NCBI GenBank assembly: GCA_023630585.1
Contig: CM042555.1
Coordinates: 19,640,001 to 19,704,000, forward strand
From: Cranoglanis bouderius
Taxonomy: Eukaryota; Chordata; Actinopteri; Siluriformes; Cranoglanididae
Direction: 5' to 3'
DNA length: 64,000 nucleotides
The notes beneath the pieces were generated by a model. It saw nothing but the letters and a program-made list of their open reading frames with translations. It searched no databases and was not told the DNA's origin. Of this stretch, positions 37,138-47,400 are shown in pieces. A program made the translations under genes and the position numbers. Positions within the stretch are counted from its first letter, which is position 1; every line of letters starts with the position of its first letter.

Positions 37138-37250
37138 ATGCACTAGTAGCCTATAATACAGTACACTACTCGGATGCCGCCTTGGCAACTAAAAGCAGCG
37201 CGCGCCTTAACCAAGCTTATAAAAGTGCTGCATGCACCGGTACTAACCAT
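20961..37250 (-). CDS. dpp4: Dipeptidyl peptidase 4 (26 exons, type II membrane serine protease)
   Basis: The enzyme cleaves X-Pro and X-Ala dipeptides from peptide N-termini at the cell surface, including GLP-1. Exons 2-26: 34924-35008, 34159-34254, 33477-33568, 33096-33170, 32952-33004, 32256-32325, 31230-31347, 30295-30449, 29299-29396, 29046-29175, 28834-28872, 27746-27844, 27536-27606, 26919-26972, 26482-26609, 26323-26373, 25465-25563, 25310-25379, 24727-24921, 23835-23889, 23489-23588, 23186-23244, 22960-23032, 21573-21646, 20961-21053. Exon 1 is probably only the ATG at 37248-37250 before GTTAGT. All phases agree, giving about 744 aa (human 766, also 26 exons). The protein has a membrane anchor at about 5-26, then a beta-propeller with the EE motif (198-199) and Arg120, and a hydrolase domain with GWSYGG (Ser613), Asp689 and His721. 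Asp646 follows the YY pair as in DPP4; FAP has Ala there. Confidence 0.93.
21271..21540. mobile_element. MITE filling dpp4 intron 25
   Basis: The left end TAGAGTGGAGTCTAAAAGTC and the right end GACTTTCGGATCCCGCTGTA are imperfect inverted repeats. This is the familiar fish pattern CAGTGGGGTCCAAAAGTCTGAGACC and its complement. The element is about 270 bp, has no coding capacity, and nearly fills the intron between exons 25 and 26. Confidence 0.75.
22469..22955. repeat. (GT)n microsatellites and a poly-G run in dpp4 intron 24
   Basis: (GT)n runs lie at about 22469-22538 and 22672-22734, with a mixed GT/GC/G tract at 22853-22955 that includes a run of about 14 G at 22876-22889. The last tract abuts the donor of dpp4 exon 24. 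Confidence 0.93.
24073..24410. mobile_element. MITE with TTAAAGGTGCA ends in dpp4 intron 20
   Basis: The left end ATTAAAGGTGCAATAG and the right end CTAATGCACCTTTAAAT are inverted repeats about 340 bp apart. The inside holds the GGGGCGGAGCTTTG/GGCGGGAATG block also found at 12485-12595. No open frame. Confidence 0.75.
27918..28821. repeat. ~900-bp GA-rich polypurine tract in dpp4 intron 12
   Basis: Nearly every base is A or G on the plus strand, built of GAGA, GAAAGA and ACAGAGAGA words and ending in pure (GA)n at 28781-28821. It lies between exons 12 and 13 of dpp4. Long open frames across it on both strands are low-complexity artefacts (Ser/Leu-rich or Arg/Glu-rich). Confidence 0.95.
29452..29485. 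repeat. (CTT)n microsatellite in dpp4 intron 9
   Basis: About 11 CTT units lie just upstream (in transcript sense) of dpp4 exon 10. Confidence 0.95.
29565..29860 (+). repeat. Dispersed repeat, fullest copy
   Basis: It contains TTCTGATTGGTCAGAAGG, then CAGTGCAGCTACACATCACG, CCATAGCAACAGCTCATTC, GCAGCCGCTCCAC and GGAAGGAGTCTCCAGTGTC. Other copies lie at 15045-15240, 19540-19690 (reverse), 23655-23760 and 61805-61870. The shared order of words shows one family. It has no coding capacity and I could not name it. Confidence 0.75.
30925..31205. repeat. (TTATG)n-type pentanucleotide satellite in dpp4 intron 8
   Basis: A degenerate array of TTATG/TTACG/TTACA pentamers, about 55 units, ends 25 bases from the exon 8 donor. 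It produces long, meaningless MLCYVMLCY-type open frames. Confidence 0.95.
31352..31395. repeat. (GA)n microsatellite at the dpp4 exon 8 acceptor
   Basis: About 22 GA units lie immediately upstream of the exon 8 acceptor, where on the minus strand they serve as a (TC)n polypyrimidine tract. Confidence 0.95.
34084..34295. repeat. (GT)n and (CA)n tracts flanking dpp4 exon 3
   Basis: (GT)n at 34084-34136 and (CA)n at 34264-34295 bracket exon 3 (34159-34254). They are complementary in the transcript. Confidence 0.93.
35072..35107. repeat. (GT)n microsatellite in dpp4 intron 1
   Basis: About 18 GT units. Intron 1 (35009-37247) also holds a (GATA)n run at 35661-35681, a TTAA-flanked MITE at 35975-36301 and a (CA)n tract at 37089-37135. 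No further exon was seen. Confidence 0.93.
35975..36301. mobile_element. piggyBac-like MITE with TTAA target duplication
   Basis: The left end TTAAAGGGGTCATATCA and the right end TGACATGACCCCTTTAA are inverted repeats about 327 bp apart. Both ends carry TTAA, the target-site duplication of the piggyBac superfamily. No transposase is encoded. Confidence 0.8.
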
Positions 37251-37400
37251 TTCCGGTCGCGCGGTAACGCTCGAGATCCCCTGTTGCTCGGTAACGCTTC
37301 TGATTCCCCGAGTCCGGTCCCGCGCCGAGTCTGTGCGCGAGTTTGTTCCTGAGCGGATTCAGTAAATCAGAAGCGGATCCGGTGGTGACAGATTTTTCTT
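37190..37400 (-). promoter_or_regulatory. Candidate dpp4 first exon and promoter
   Basis: This is CpG-rich DNA upstream of the candidate start ATG|GTTAGT (37248-37250), in contrast to its AT-rich surroundings. The joined frame M-H-V-G-K-I-L-L-G resembles the mammalian DPP4 N-terminus in length and in how soon the membrane span begins. No other ATG with a phase-0 donor that I examined upstream was as good, but a more distal first exon cannot be excluded. Confidence 0.45.
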
Positions 37401-37619
37401 TTCTTTCTGTGCGTGTTAAAGATTAGCTCAGTGCGGGCTGTAAAGCGGGGACAATAAAATCACGGCAGATTAAAGTTCGCATTAAAAGAAAGAAAAGAAA
37501 CGCGACGCAGCGCAACGCAACGCACGCGCGCGCATCGATAAGGAAAGTTTGTGTGTGTTTTGTAGAGATAGGAGTAGTACCAGGAGTTGTGGCATGCTTC
37601 TTCCTCTACTTCCTCCTCT

Positions 37620-37655
<36 letters not shown>

Positions 37656-38169
37656 GTGACTTGAATCAGGTGCGTGTTTTGCGTAAAGGAGACGTTTGGA
37701 GTTGCTTTGCGGAAAGTGGACGCACGAGCCTTCAAGGACCGCTAGTTATGAAAAGAAACAGCCTCCTGCACCGCGTTAAAATCCATGCCATTCAGCAGCA
37801 ACGGCACGTGACCGTGGATTTTGGTGTTGCAAGAGTACATTAATAAGGACATAGCATTAAACAAAATGATACTGAGGTGCTATCACACTTGACTCATGCT
37901 GTAGGCTACTATCTAGTGATTTTTTTTTTTTAATTGTAGTTGAGTCAACAACAGTTCTGCTCTGAGCGGTTTTTTAGAGGAACCGTTTTCGAGGTTAATA
38001 TCATGAACCAGGGTTCCCGGGTTTCGGCAACATTTCCAGCCCAGCTACATCTCAAAAACCAAACAAAAAACCTGAAACTAGAACTAAGGAGTGAAAAAGT
38101 GAGACGGTCACCGTGGTGCACACGCATTTCTGATGTACAGACATTATCCACTCCACAATAATTTCAAAT

Positions 38170-38450
38170 TTCGATTCGTCTGACCACAGAACAGTTTTCC
38201 ACTTTGCCTCAGTCCATTTTAAATGAGCTTTGGCCCAGAGAAGACGGCGGCGTTTCTGGATCATGTTCACATATGGCTTCTTCTTTTCATGATAGAGCTT
38301 TAACCAGTATTTGTGGATGGCACGGCGAACTGTGTTCACAGACAATGAGTTCTGGAGGTGTTTCTGAGCCCATGCAGTGATTTCCATTACAGAATCAGGC
38401 CTGTTTTTAATGCAGTGCCGCCTGAGGGCCCGAAGATCACGGGCATGCAA
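38170..38450 (-). pseudogene. Tc1-like transposase remnant
   Basis: Reverse translation gives a continuous piece with an RAL+RHC / VNTVRRAIHK DNA-binding region, then KRRRLLWAKAHL and VLWSDESKFEI, the order found in Tc1-family transposases. The N-terminus and the later DDE part are missing, so it is inactive. Confidence 0.85.
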
Positions 38451-38479
38451 TATTGATTTTCACCCCTGTCCCTTGCGCA

Positions 38480-38722
38480 CAGAGATTTCTCCAGATTCTC
38501 CCCCTGTCCCAGATTTTTTGAGACGTGTTGCGGCCATCAAATTCAAAATTACCTTTTTTTTTTTTTTTTCTTAAAATGGTCTATTTCCTCAGTTTAAACA
38601 TTTGATATGTTTTCTATGTTCTATTGTGAATAAAATATGGGATTATGAGATCTGCAAATCATTGCATTTTGTTTTTATTTGCATTTTACACACCGTCCCA
38701 ACTTTTTTGGAATTGGGGTTGT
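38480..38722. mobile_element. Short non-autonomous element next to Tc1 remnant
   Basis: The segment runs from TGTCCCAGATTTTTTGAGAC to CGTCCCAACTTTTTTGGAAT and ends in GGGGTTGTAG. A diverged copy with the same order of words, including GTCCCAACTTTTTTT, TTTTTATTGCATTTTAGA and TGGAAATGGGGTCGTA, lies at 47690-47915. It is a recognisable fish repeat type. Confidence 0.65.
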
Positions 38723-39787
38723 AGAAAGACGAGCATATCAACACAACGTCTGCTTCTGTGTTCTGAAGTTGTCGCGCGTACCCGGTTTTCCTGTTGAGCA
38801 GCTCCAAATGCCTAAACAAATTCTTGTACCTGACAAGTACTGACAAATAATCAAGAGATTATGACAAGAGCAGCTGTTGCATGTTCACTCATACTTCCTG
38901 AGTGCAGTGTGTGTGTGTGGCCATGTATTTATATCTTGGATAGCAATATCTGACAGTGTTGACCTTGTCAGGACATTTGGAATATTGAAATATTTCTTTC
39001 TGGTTACTGAGGTTAAGGTTAAGGTTAGATTTATGTCTAGTACGGCATTAATTAACTGCACCAACCGAAGGTCCTCATAAGGCCAGTAAGTGTGTGAGTC
39101 ACATGAACATTTGAAACATTTATGTATGCATGTTATATTAAGTATTGATTGTTGAACTGAAGAGCAGGGACCTCCAGGGTCCCGTAATGTAAAGCCAGGA
39201 CGTCCGCACGTCCACTTTAATGATGTGATTTTACTATAATTTGGTTTTTATAGCTTCCACAATTTTTGCCGGTCAGACTGATCTGTTTCTTATACGATGT
39301 TTATTTCTCAATCAAAAGAGAAATAACGTAAGTAATTTGAAAAGAATGCCAACTATAAACAATGTCAACTTCTAATCTAACTGCTAGTTTAATGAAACGG
39401 TGTAAAGTGACGTTAATAATACATTGAAACTGGTTTGGGTTCTGTGGGTGGAAAGTTCTGGATTAAAAAGCTCCACTGGCTCATTGGCTTTACAAATGAA
39501 ATGGTTCTTATCTGCAAAAAAAAAAAAAATTAATTAATAAAATATATATATATCTATAAAATACAAAATTTAAGAGGAAATACACCTGGAGATCAGCTTC
39601 ATTAACCCTCAGAAACCCAGATTACTTTCACTTTCTTTCTTTATTTATTTATCTATCTATTTTTTTCATTCCCCTTTGTCTAGACTTTTAAACGACTAAT
39701 TCTTAGTTTTGGTTATTTTACACATGCGATACTGTTTTGTTTTGGTTTTTTTAACAAAGAAAAATTTAGTTTGTGAAAATTTCTGAA

Positions 39788-40025
39788 ATGGCCGGATCGG
39801 TTCGAGCTACCAGGAAGGATATAGCAACTCAAATAATCACTCTTTACAACCGTGGTGAGCAGAAAAGCATCTCAGAACACACAGCACAATAAACCTTGAG
39901 GTGGATGGGTTACTACAACAGCAGAAGACCACATCAGGTTCCTCTCCTGTCAGCCAAGAACAGGAAGCTGAGGCTATCATGGGCCCAGAGTCACCAAAAC
40001 TGAACAGATGAAGATTAGAAGAAAA
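39788..40025 (+). pseudogene. Tc1-like transposase remnant
   Basis: Plus-strand pieces read as AGSVRATRKDIATQIITLYNRG and then RPHQVPLLSAKNRKLRL, known blocks of Tc1-like transposases. They are separated by a deletion and a stop, followed by an A-run. Only a corroded fragment remains. Confidence 0.75.
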
Positions 40026-41239
40026 AAAAAAAAAAAAAATCACCTGGTGTTTTTCCAGGTTCTAACACTATGTTTTTTTTTTTTTTTTTCCCACAAAGCA
40101 AGTTTGATGTCAGAAACACTTCTGATTGGTTAATAAAAGCAGAAAGGACACGGGATTAGCCACTCTCAGCTGTAATCCATAGAAGATTCCGGGATCCAGA
40201 ATGAGTTGTATTATGTTTGTGTAAATCTCAGGTGTATTATCTAAAGAGTCGTTCTGGCGGAAACGGATGGAACATTCTCGAGTAGCGGTCAGAGCTGCAG
40301 GGTTTAACTAGAAACAGCTGTAATAATTACTCATATTCGTGTAGAGCCAGTGTGTGTGTGTGTGTGTGTGTGTGTTTGTGTGTGTGTGTGATCCACTGGC
40401 AAACCTAGCGAATATTACCACTATTATTACCACAGTCATGACAGGATTGTTGTTGTTGTTTTTTTCTGAAGACTGAACGACTCATAAACCCATTTAGCAC
40501 TGTGGATAAGTTTTCATTACTTATTAGCCTCGTAGCTGCAGTGCCAAACTAAACGTGTTTTAACTAAACGGCTCATTTTTTTTCTTTGTTACGTCTGAAC
40601 TGTTCCTTTAATTATATGCTGTGGAGATGATTCTGTATAATACTGTGTCAGTGTGTTTCCCTTCTCATCGTGGTTTATCTCTATCTCTGAGAAAGCGTCT
40701 CGCTTTGATCACGGTCTGTGTGCTGCTATAAAATGATTCAGAATCCATAAACTCAACAGGGAAAAAAGCAGTGCGCTGGATTATACTTCACGATGCCTCG
40801 GGTTTCCAAAAAAGGAGCAATTACACACACGGCAAGCCATTACGGATCACTTTAGCAATCAGAGAAGCACTTTGGTGCGAGTGAGATTGTGTCACAGTGA
40901 CGGCCTCGTCCAATCAGACGGACGGTTAGGCGTAATGTCATTTTATAGACGTCGCGTCAGCTGGATAGAGCCGGATGTGTCCGGTTTGAGACGGTTCCTT
41001 TTTGCTTTAGACGTCATTTTCCCCTGCTGGCTCATTCACCTGGAGCACCGACGTGATGTTGGTTCTCTCTAGCTGCTCATTTATGCTTTTATGCTAATGA
41101 GGAGACAGGAATTAAAACACGGTTGGCTAGAATGATTAGAAAAAAAAAAGTTCTTTGAAGTTTTATGGTTTTCAAGTTTATCATTCATAAAAAAGAAACT
41201 TTCCTTTTGTATTTTGGGAGTGTGGTCGCTTCGTGTCAA

Positions 41240-41770
41240 ATCAAACAAAGGAAAACACGCAGGTGAACCAAAATCATTCATGAAACATAACATCATCGAA
41301 TACAACAGGGCTAGCCCCGCCCCTTTTCTTAGCTTGAAGCCAAATTCACTCAAAAACATGGTGTTTAAATGTTTAACTTCATCTTACAGGCTCATTCCAG
41401 TTCTACAGAGTTGGTATTGTGTTCAAATTTGTTACCACAGCAACGTTCTCAAGTCATTTTCTATAAAACTGATTCGGGGGCGGAGCTACATATAAGCTCA
41501 GTGGGACATCACTAAATAAGCGTGACAGCGTTGCACACAGAAGATCACAACCAAGATTAGACGATGATGTGGTGCCTGAAATCAAATAAAACACAAAGAC
41601 CATATCAGTCATTCATGAAACTTATATACAACAGGATTAGCCCCGCCCCTTTTGTCATCTTAAAATTCTGATGCTGCGGATTTGGGTGTGTTCAAATTCG
41701 TTACCACAGCTAGCACTTTCTCGAAAAGCGATTCGACGGTGAATCGAGCGATTCGAGCTTCACGGCTCTG
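41240..41770. repeat. Local duplication, two diverged copies
   Basis: Words AGTCATTCATGAAAC, GCCCCGCCCCTTTT and TTGTTACCACAGC / TCGTTACCACAGC occur in the same order at 41270-41450 and at 41605-41720. A single related block with AAGCCCCGCCCCTTTTGGC lies near 48515. This is probably a transposon-derived repeat. Confidence 0.55.
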
Positions 41771-42960
41771 GACCGATCATATCCAAGATGTTAATGAAAA
41801 GCCGGTGGTTGTCATGGTGACATACATGACGTTACATAAGCGACGCTGTCGTGTGAATCGAGACATGCGTGAAGAAACACCGCTTGAGTCCACCTGTGAC
41901 AAAGACATGCTAATCGACTAGCAGTGAGCTAATATTAGGGTTGGCAGAATGACCTGGGGGGAGGGGGAGGGGGAGGGGATAGAGGGAATGGGTTCGTTTT
42001 CAATTTGCATAATCATGCGTATATATTAAAACACCTCCATATTCCACTATGTAGGGTGTAAAATCCACACATTAGAGACTCTATGTGAGTGGAATTGAGC
42101 TTCTGTCTCCTTTTGGTGACATCATTGATCGCACCAGCGACTCATAAAGGTCGTGTCCACCAAGGTTTGGACCATTATGGCTCCGCAGAAACATGTTTCA
42201 TCCAGCGAAGACGTGTTTGGTGTTTGGTGTCTAACGTTAGATTCAGTGTAGATGCTGTAGCTAGCTAGCAAGTCTATTTCACTCAAAAACTGTATTTAGA
42301 CGTTTCTGTTTAAGGTGGAATATCTAAATCATCCTCTTATCGCTACGTAAACAACCCCAGCTCTCGTCGTCTTGCGCGGAATGATAGCAAATTGCACTGG
42401 GGAAAATTCCGGCTATCCAAGATGGCCGCCCCCATAAATAACGTTCCGTTGTTCGGGTACGCTGTGAAGTTCAGTTCGTGTTTATAAACGTCCGTGTGAC
42501 GTCGCTGATTCAAGATGCCGTTTCAGACGGACATTTTCCCAAAAGATAATCGTGTTAGCCTGAGAAGGAATGGATTCAGGGTAGGTGGAAAAGTCTCCGC
42601 TCTCACAACGCGCCGGCCAGCTGTGTACCACTCAAACTAGTGGATATTATCAGGAGTAGAGGATTATCGGCATAGTTTCTCTTTCTGATGTGGTCAGGAG
42701 TCAGTGAAGTCTCACAGCGTAGGGTGTAAAGTGTTTTGCGAAGGTGTTAGACGTCGCTGGCTATAAAACGCCTCAAAGCAAACAGGAGCTGCTTGTTATT
42801 TTCCTCTCTGAAAGTAAATGAAAGTCGGATCGTGTAGAAATCGGTTCCCATCAACTTCGGAAGACGGGCGACTAAAAGCCCGTTAAAAGCTCGACAAATA
42901 CGAATACGCTGTCTTTAACGACCGTGTCCGCGTCCATCTTCTCCAAAGCGGACTTCCTCC

Positions 42961-42963
<3 letters not shown>

Positions 42964-43009
<46 letters not shown>
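42964..43009. repeat. (CA)n microsatellite
   Basis: About 22 CA units in otherwise gene-free CpG-rich DNA. Confidence 0.95.
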
Positions 43010-43012
<3 letters not shown>

Positions 43013-44336
43013 ACTGTCTAATGCATCGTGCTATACGACGCATGAAAACGGAATTGAATCCCGGGCAGGTGCGTGCGCATGCAAGGTGCCGTCTCAAACA
43101 CCTTTATCGAGTGATGACGTGCAGCGATGATGGTACTGGGTGTTAGTCCATGCGGACAGGAAGAGCTCGTCACCGCTGCACCCGGCCGCACTGCGCTCTC
43201 AAGACATTTAATGGATGGCTAAACACGTGAATAATTGGAAGAGTCTGAGAATGTGTTCGAGAAGCGCACTCAAATCTGACTCATACAGCCTCGTCGCTGA
43301 CCTCTGAACATCTACAGACTCGTTTTTTCGTCCCAAAATGTTAGAATTCATCGCCGGTGTTCCACTAAACAAAACTGACCCTTTCTACCTTTTTACTTCA
43401 TATCTTTGTCGTGTATCATCGGGTCATATTTTTCACTGCTCTTCATTAGAAATGCAGCGCCTTTTGCTCTCAAACATCAATCAAAGTGTCAAATCAGAAT
43501 CTGCGTTACGAAATAAAATCGTCTGGTGGACTGTGACTCGAGTTGAAAGATTGCTAGTCTCGGTTTTTCCACTAGGGGGCAAAAGAGAGCAATAAACTCG
43601 GCACCATCGTCTCGGCTACATTTAACGCTGTGACCACGTCTCCTTGCAAATGAACTAATCTAGTGGTTTCACGGCAATACTGCAATCATACATTCGTTGT
43701 TTTTCACTTTGAAAACCTTGGCTGGGAGATCGTGGTCCACGTTGTCTTGAAGTCTCTGTCCCGAACACTGTCCCCGTGTCACAATGCATCAGCGAGTCCC
43801 TTGGTCATGCTAGTTACTGAAGTTGAACTCGAGTTATACGAGTTAAATTAGCATGCTAACTATTGTTAGTACAGAAATACAAACTGGCCGTCCGTTGCGT
43901 ACGTAACGGAAACGGCAAATTTGTTGGAAGGACGCTGGGAATCATTAGTGATCTCACTGGTGATTTACATCAGCGCCTAGCTAGCTAACTAGGATGTTGA
44001 TTTTTCATATAATTTAGCTTCTGTTGGTTTAAACGCTGCTAAGCGGTCACGGAGTAAGTGAGATAACAGCCGCTGAAAATCTGGACGCTCGATGTGGCGT
44101 TAGCTGTTGCATAACACATAACGAATCATTTCGCGTAATTGTTCGTTACGTCATTACATTCACGTAAAAGTGCACAGTCGTCATCGTTCTGTTCACCAGA
44201 TCAGAAAAGTTTAAGAAACCAAGAATCTCTGAGCAAAGAACGACTTTTAATAACGTTCAACATCATGATATCAACATGCGCCATGATCAAATCTCAGACA
44301 GTTGTCATGACGTTCCGGTCCGGTCCGGTCCGGTCC

Positions 44337-45343
44337 TCAGAGCTCGGTCTTCGTCTTAGCTTTCACCGCTCTGTAGATGTGAACGTCCCTCTGCGGATCG
44401 TAGTGAACCTCCTGCACCGAAAAGCGGTTTCCCAGCATGCTCAGGAAGCGCTGGTCTCGCTCGTAACGGATTCGGCACGCCAGCAGGACCTCCGTGTTCT
44501 CCGAGCTCAGGTGTTCCAGGGTGCGCAGCAGATCGGAGAACGTCTCCTCCAGGTAGACGATGTCAGCTCCCAGGATGAGGTCGTAGCCGCCGGGGCGATA
44601 GCGCGCTAATCCTTCTCCCCACGTCAGCTCGGAAACTCGCACCGCCCCCTGCAGGTGTGGAGGAACGTTCTCCCTCACGTTAGCCTCCAAGAACTCCAGG
44701 GCTGGGCTCCGGTCGGTGATCGTTACATCGGCTCCTGACGGGAATAAAGGACACGTGCTTTACGGCCATACGATAGCTAAGCTAGCCGGCTAATTATTTT
44801 TCTCAGCTAAAATTAACATCATCTTTTTAGCTGTAGCTATCAGATGTTAACTAGCGAGTGAGTAGATACTATTTTAACGTGTAACTGAATGAAACGTAGG
44901 CTCCGCCCACGTCACCCCTAATTACGATAAACGATGACGAATAAATTGCTCGCACCGAGCAGCGCAGCGACGATGCCCACCAGCCCGGTCCCAGCACCGA
45001 GCTCGATGGCGGTTCTGTTCTTCAGGTCCACACGGCCGAGCTCCAGGTACACGCACATCACCACCGCCTGAGGGAGGATCCACACGCCAGTTACTATGGG
45101 CTCCGTCCTAAACACTCACACTTATATCGAGATATAATATTGACTCCAGATGTATCGTTGATGTGAATCGATTCATCGTTACAGCTCCTGACTCACCGCG
45201 TCCCACACGACCGCGGCCACGCCCCCTCCTCTCCAGTCCTGAGCCAATCGGATGCGGCGCTCGGCGAACCGGAACTCAGCCGAAGACGAGTGCAGTTTAG
45301 ACAGAGAGGGAAGGACGTTTTCATCATACGGCACCAACGCCAT
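44337..45343 (-). CDS. mettl21a: Protein-lysine methyltransferase METTL21A
   Basis: In mammals this enzyme trimethylates a conserved lysine of HSPA (Hsp70) proteins with S-adenosylmethionine in the cytosol. Exons: 45197-45343, 44956-45067, 44337-44734. Phases agree and give 218 aa, the same length as human METTL21A. The start is the ATG at 45341-45343, reading MALVPYDEN. The SAM-binding loop is IELGAGTGLVG (residues 70-80), the acidic loop DVTITDR follows at 89-95, and the family DxxY motif is DIVY (144-147). Just after the stop, a short run of CGGTC units lies in the 3' UTR. An (AT)n tract of about 79 bp lies about 210 bases upstream of the start. No truncation or frameshift is seen. Confidence 0.95.
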
Positions 45344-45551
45344 GCTGACAAGCACACAGTTAGACTTTATTAATATGATACAAGATATAAAACGGAGGAT
45401 TAATCATTCAGCTGAAAGCGCTCGAGACACCCGCCAGGTCACGCGCAATGTTTACACCCGAGCTAACTGACTAGCATAGCTAAGACTCACTGATGAATAA
45501 AGTTTTAAAACACTACTCATATTCACGCTCTACAGCAAGACAAAGGTTTAA

Positions 45552-45555
<4 letters not shown>

Positions 45556-45634
<79 letters not shown>
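45556..45634. repeat. (AT)n microsatellite upstream of mettl21a
   Basis: About 39 AT units in the probable promoter-proximal region of mettl21a. Another (AT)n run lies at 46117-46144. Confidence 0.96.
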
Positions 45635-45635
<1 letters not shown>

Positions 45636-45715
45636 CACCTAAAGGCAAAAACAGTGATGAACTGGATTAGCCAATCCAATCCACGCGCGCGGAGGCGGAA
45701 ATAAATAACGTGGTA

Positions 45716-45932
45716 GGGCTCTGTTTCAAATCACACACTATTCCCTACATAGTGCGCTATTTTAAGCGTCTCAAAGCACACTCATGAGTATCTTTTTGGA
45801 CATACGACATCTTAAAATGCACTGCTGTGAGTAGTGTTCAAGGTTTAAGTACAAAACAGCTTTTATATTCTCATACTTTGAAGAAAAGGCGCACTATGAT
45901 GTAGTGAATAGTGTTTGATTTGGAACACAGCT
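45716..45932. mobile_element. MITE with long terminal inverted repeats
   Basis: The left arm contains TTTCAAATCACACACTATTC and CTACATAGTGCGC; the right arm contains GCGCACTATGATGTAGTG and AATAGTGTTTGATTTGGAAC. The arms are about 36 bases, imperfectly inverted, around an element of about 215 bp. Related words occur at 6000-6330, 6595-6720 and 9405-9510. Confidence 0.7.
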
Positions 45933-46112
45933 TTCTGCTGCTTATTGTAATGTTAAGGGAGAGCGCGACCTCTAGCGGTTGGAGCGGAATCTTATACACT
46001 GCATTTCACCTGCAAGGACCTATTTATTTATCATGAAAATGGAAATTTATATATTTAATGCACTTAAGAATATGTTTTTATGTGTATACTGTCGTTATAG
46101 AAAGCGGTTCCG

Positions 46113-46149
<37 letters not shown>

Positions 46150-46739
46150 TTGGTAATAAATCATGAACTGTGATTTATATTCTCATAATATTGTCCAGAT
46201 TCAATAAAACACAAATACCGCCCTCTGGTGACCAACATACATATTGCATATGAGTTTAAATACCGCTTGGATATTTGAAATATTAGATTTTTAAAAATGG
46301 CAACACTTTATTTTAAGGAACACATTAAGGGGTTAATTGTGGTTTTATTGTTTGTTCATAAAGGCCATATTAGATATTTGATATTTGTAAATTGTAAATT
46401 GTTTATTGACTATAAATTAGACTCATTCATAAATACTTGGATTGGGTCATAATTGGGGATCTGATGTGTGAAAAATGTCTAATAAATGCATCATTAATTG
46501 TGAAAGATCATCAAATGCCTTTGTTATTCAGCTAATGAGCATTAATTAATCATCTAAAATCTAATTAGTATATAATTGCCATTGTATACCTATAGGTTCG
46601 ACAGTAGGTAGCATCAACCGTCTTCTGCAGACGTAATTAGAAGTTAAAACCTCCCTGATTATACCTGTGTGTTTGTTATGTAAGTATTTATTATACCTTT
46701 ATTGTACACTTGTGAACAATGAACTAATTTACTGTTAGA

Positions 46740-47120
46740 TTCATTTTGACTTAAAGCCACACCACTTTGTAGATTCGTCATAGGTAAGGTACATAGTGTA
46801 GAGGTAACTGTGATTTATAGACAGACACGTGTTTTTTAAAAAAGTATAGTGCTTGGGGTTGTGCAGGTTAATATTTATTTCTTCAGTTTATTCAGTTTTC
46901 CGACTGGCAGATTGTCATTTTGACATTTTTACGATGTCGTAGAAAAGCACAGGCTACTAAGCATTTTGGTTTTTCCTGCTTTTAAATTATTTGCCGGCAA
47001 TTGTTGGTTTTCTTTTGGTAACTTTTGAATGACACACAGCGACTTTTATTTGCAGTAGATATAATCACTTAAGTGTAATCAGGTATAACATGTTTACGAC
47101 AGTGGAAAGAGAATAAAAAT
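46740..47120. repeat. Duplicated upstream block, copy 1
   Basis: The block starts at GACTTAAAGCCACACCAC and ends at GAGAATAAAAATGTTGC. The same order of words recurs at 52012-52340. Each copy lies 0.9-1.5 kb upstream of an Ig-receptor leader exon, so it is part of the segmental duplication that created the gene pair and may hold their promoter or an enhancer. Confidence 0.8.
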
Positions 47121-47400
47121 GTTGCTTCATATTTTTAAATACCGCTCGAATATTTGCAATCTTATGAAACGAAGAACGTATTCCTGCCTCATGCCCAGTG
47201 TTCCAGGATAAGCTCCGGATTCTAGCCTGACCCTGCCAAGGTTAAAGTGCTTACTGAAGATGAATGAATTTGGGTTTCAGAGTCATGGGGTCAGCAGACC
47301 TAATATAACATGGAGGGCATATGTGTAATTCATATTGTGTTATTATCATGTTCCTTGTGTGTTATTTACATTTATTTATTGTAATTTCACTCTCTTGGTG

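Larger units (their letters stand above)
37400..44336. other. Intergenic region between dpp4 and mettl21a
   Basis: About 7 kb without a recognised gene on either strand. It holds Tc1-like remnants (38170-38450 and 39788-40025), a nested MITE (38480-38722), (CA)n at 37622-37651 and 42964-43009, (GT)n at 40350-40390, and a local duplication near 41270-41770. The CpG-rich stretch 42380-43260 has no protein resemblance I can defend. The plus-strand open frame at 43338-43595 looks random. Confidence 0.6.

Noticed and set aside
37661..37843. 60-aa plus-strand frame upstream of dpp4 as a divergent gene
   Set aside because: No family resemblance, no donor/acceptor partners, and it lies in CpG-rich flank where random frames are longer.
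43338..43595. 85-aa plus-strand frame near a CpG-rich region
   Set aside because: No recognisable domain, no conserved splice sites, and composition looks random.
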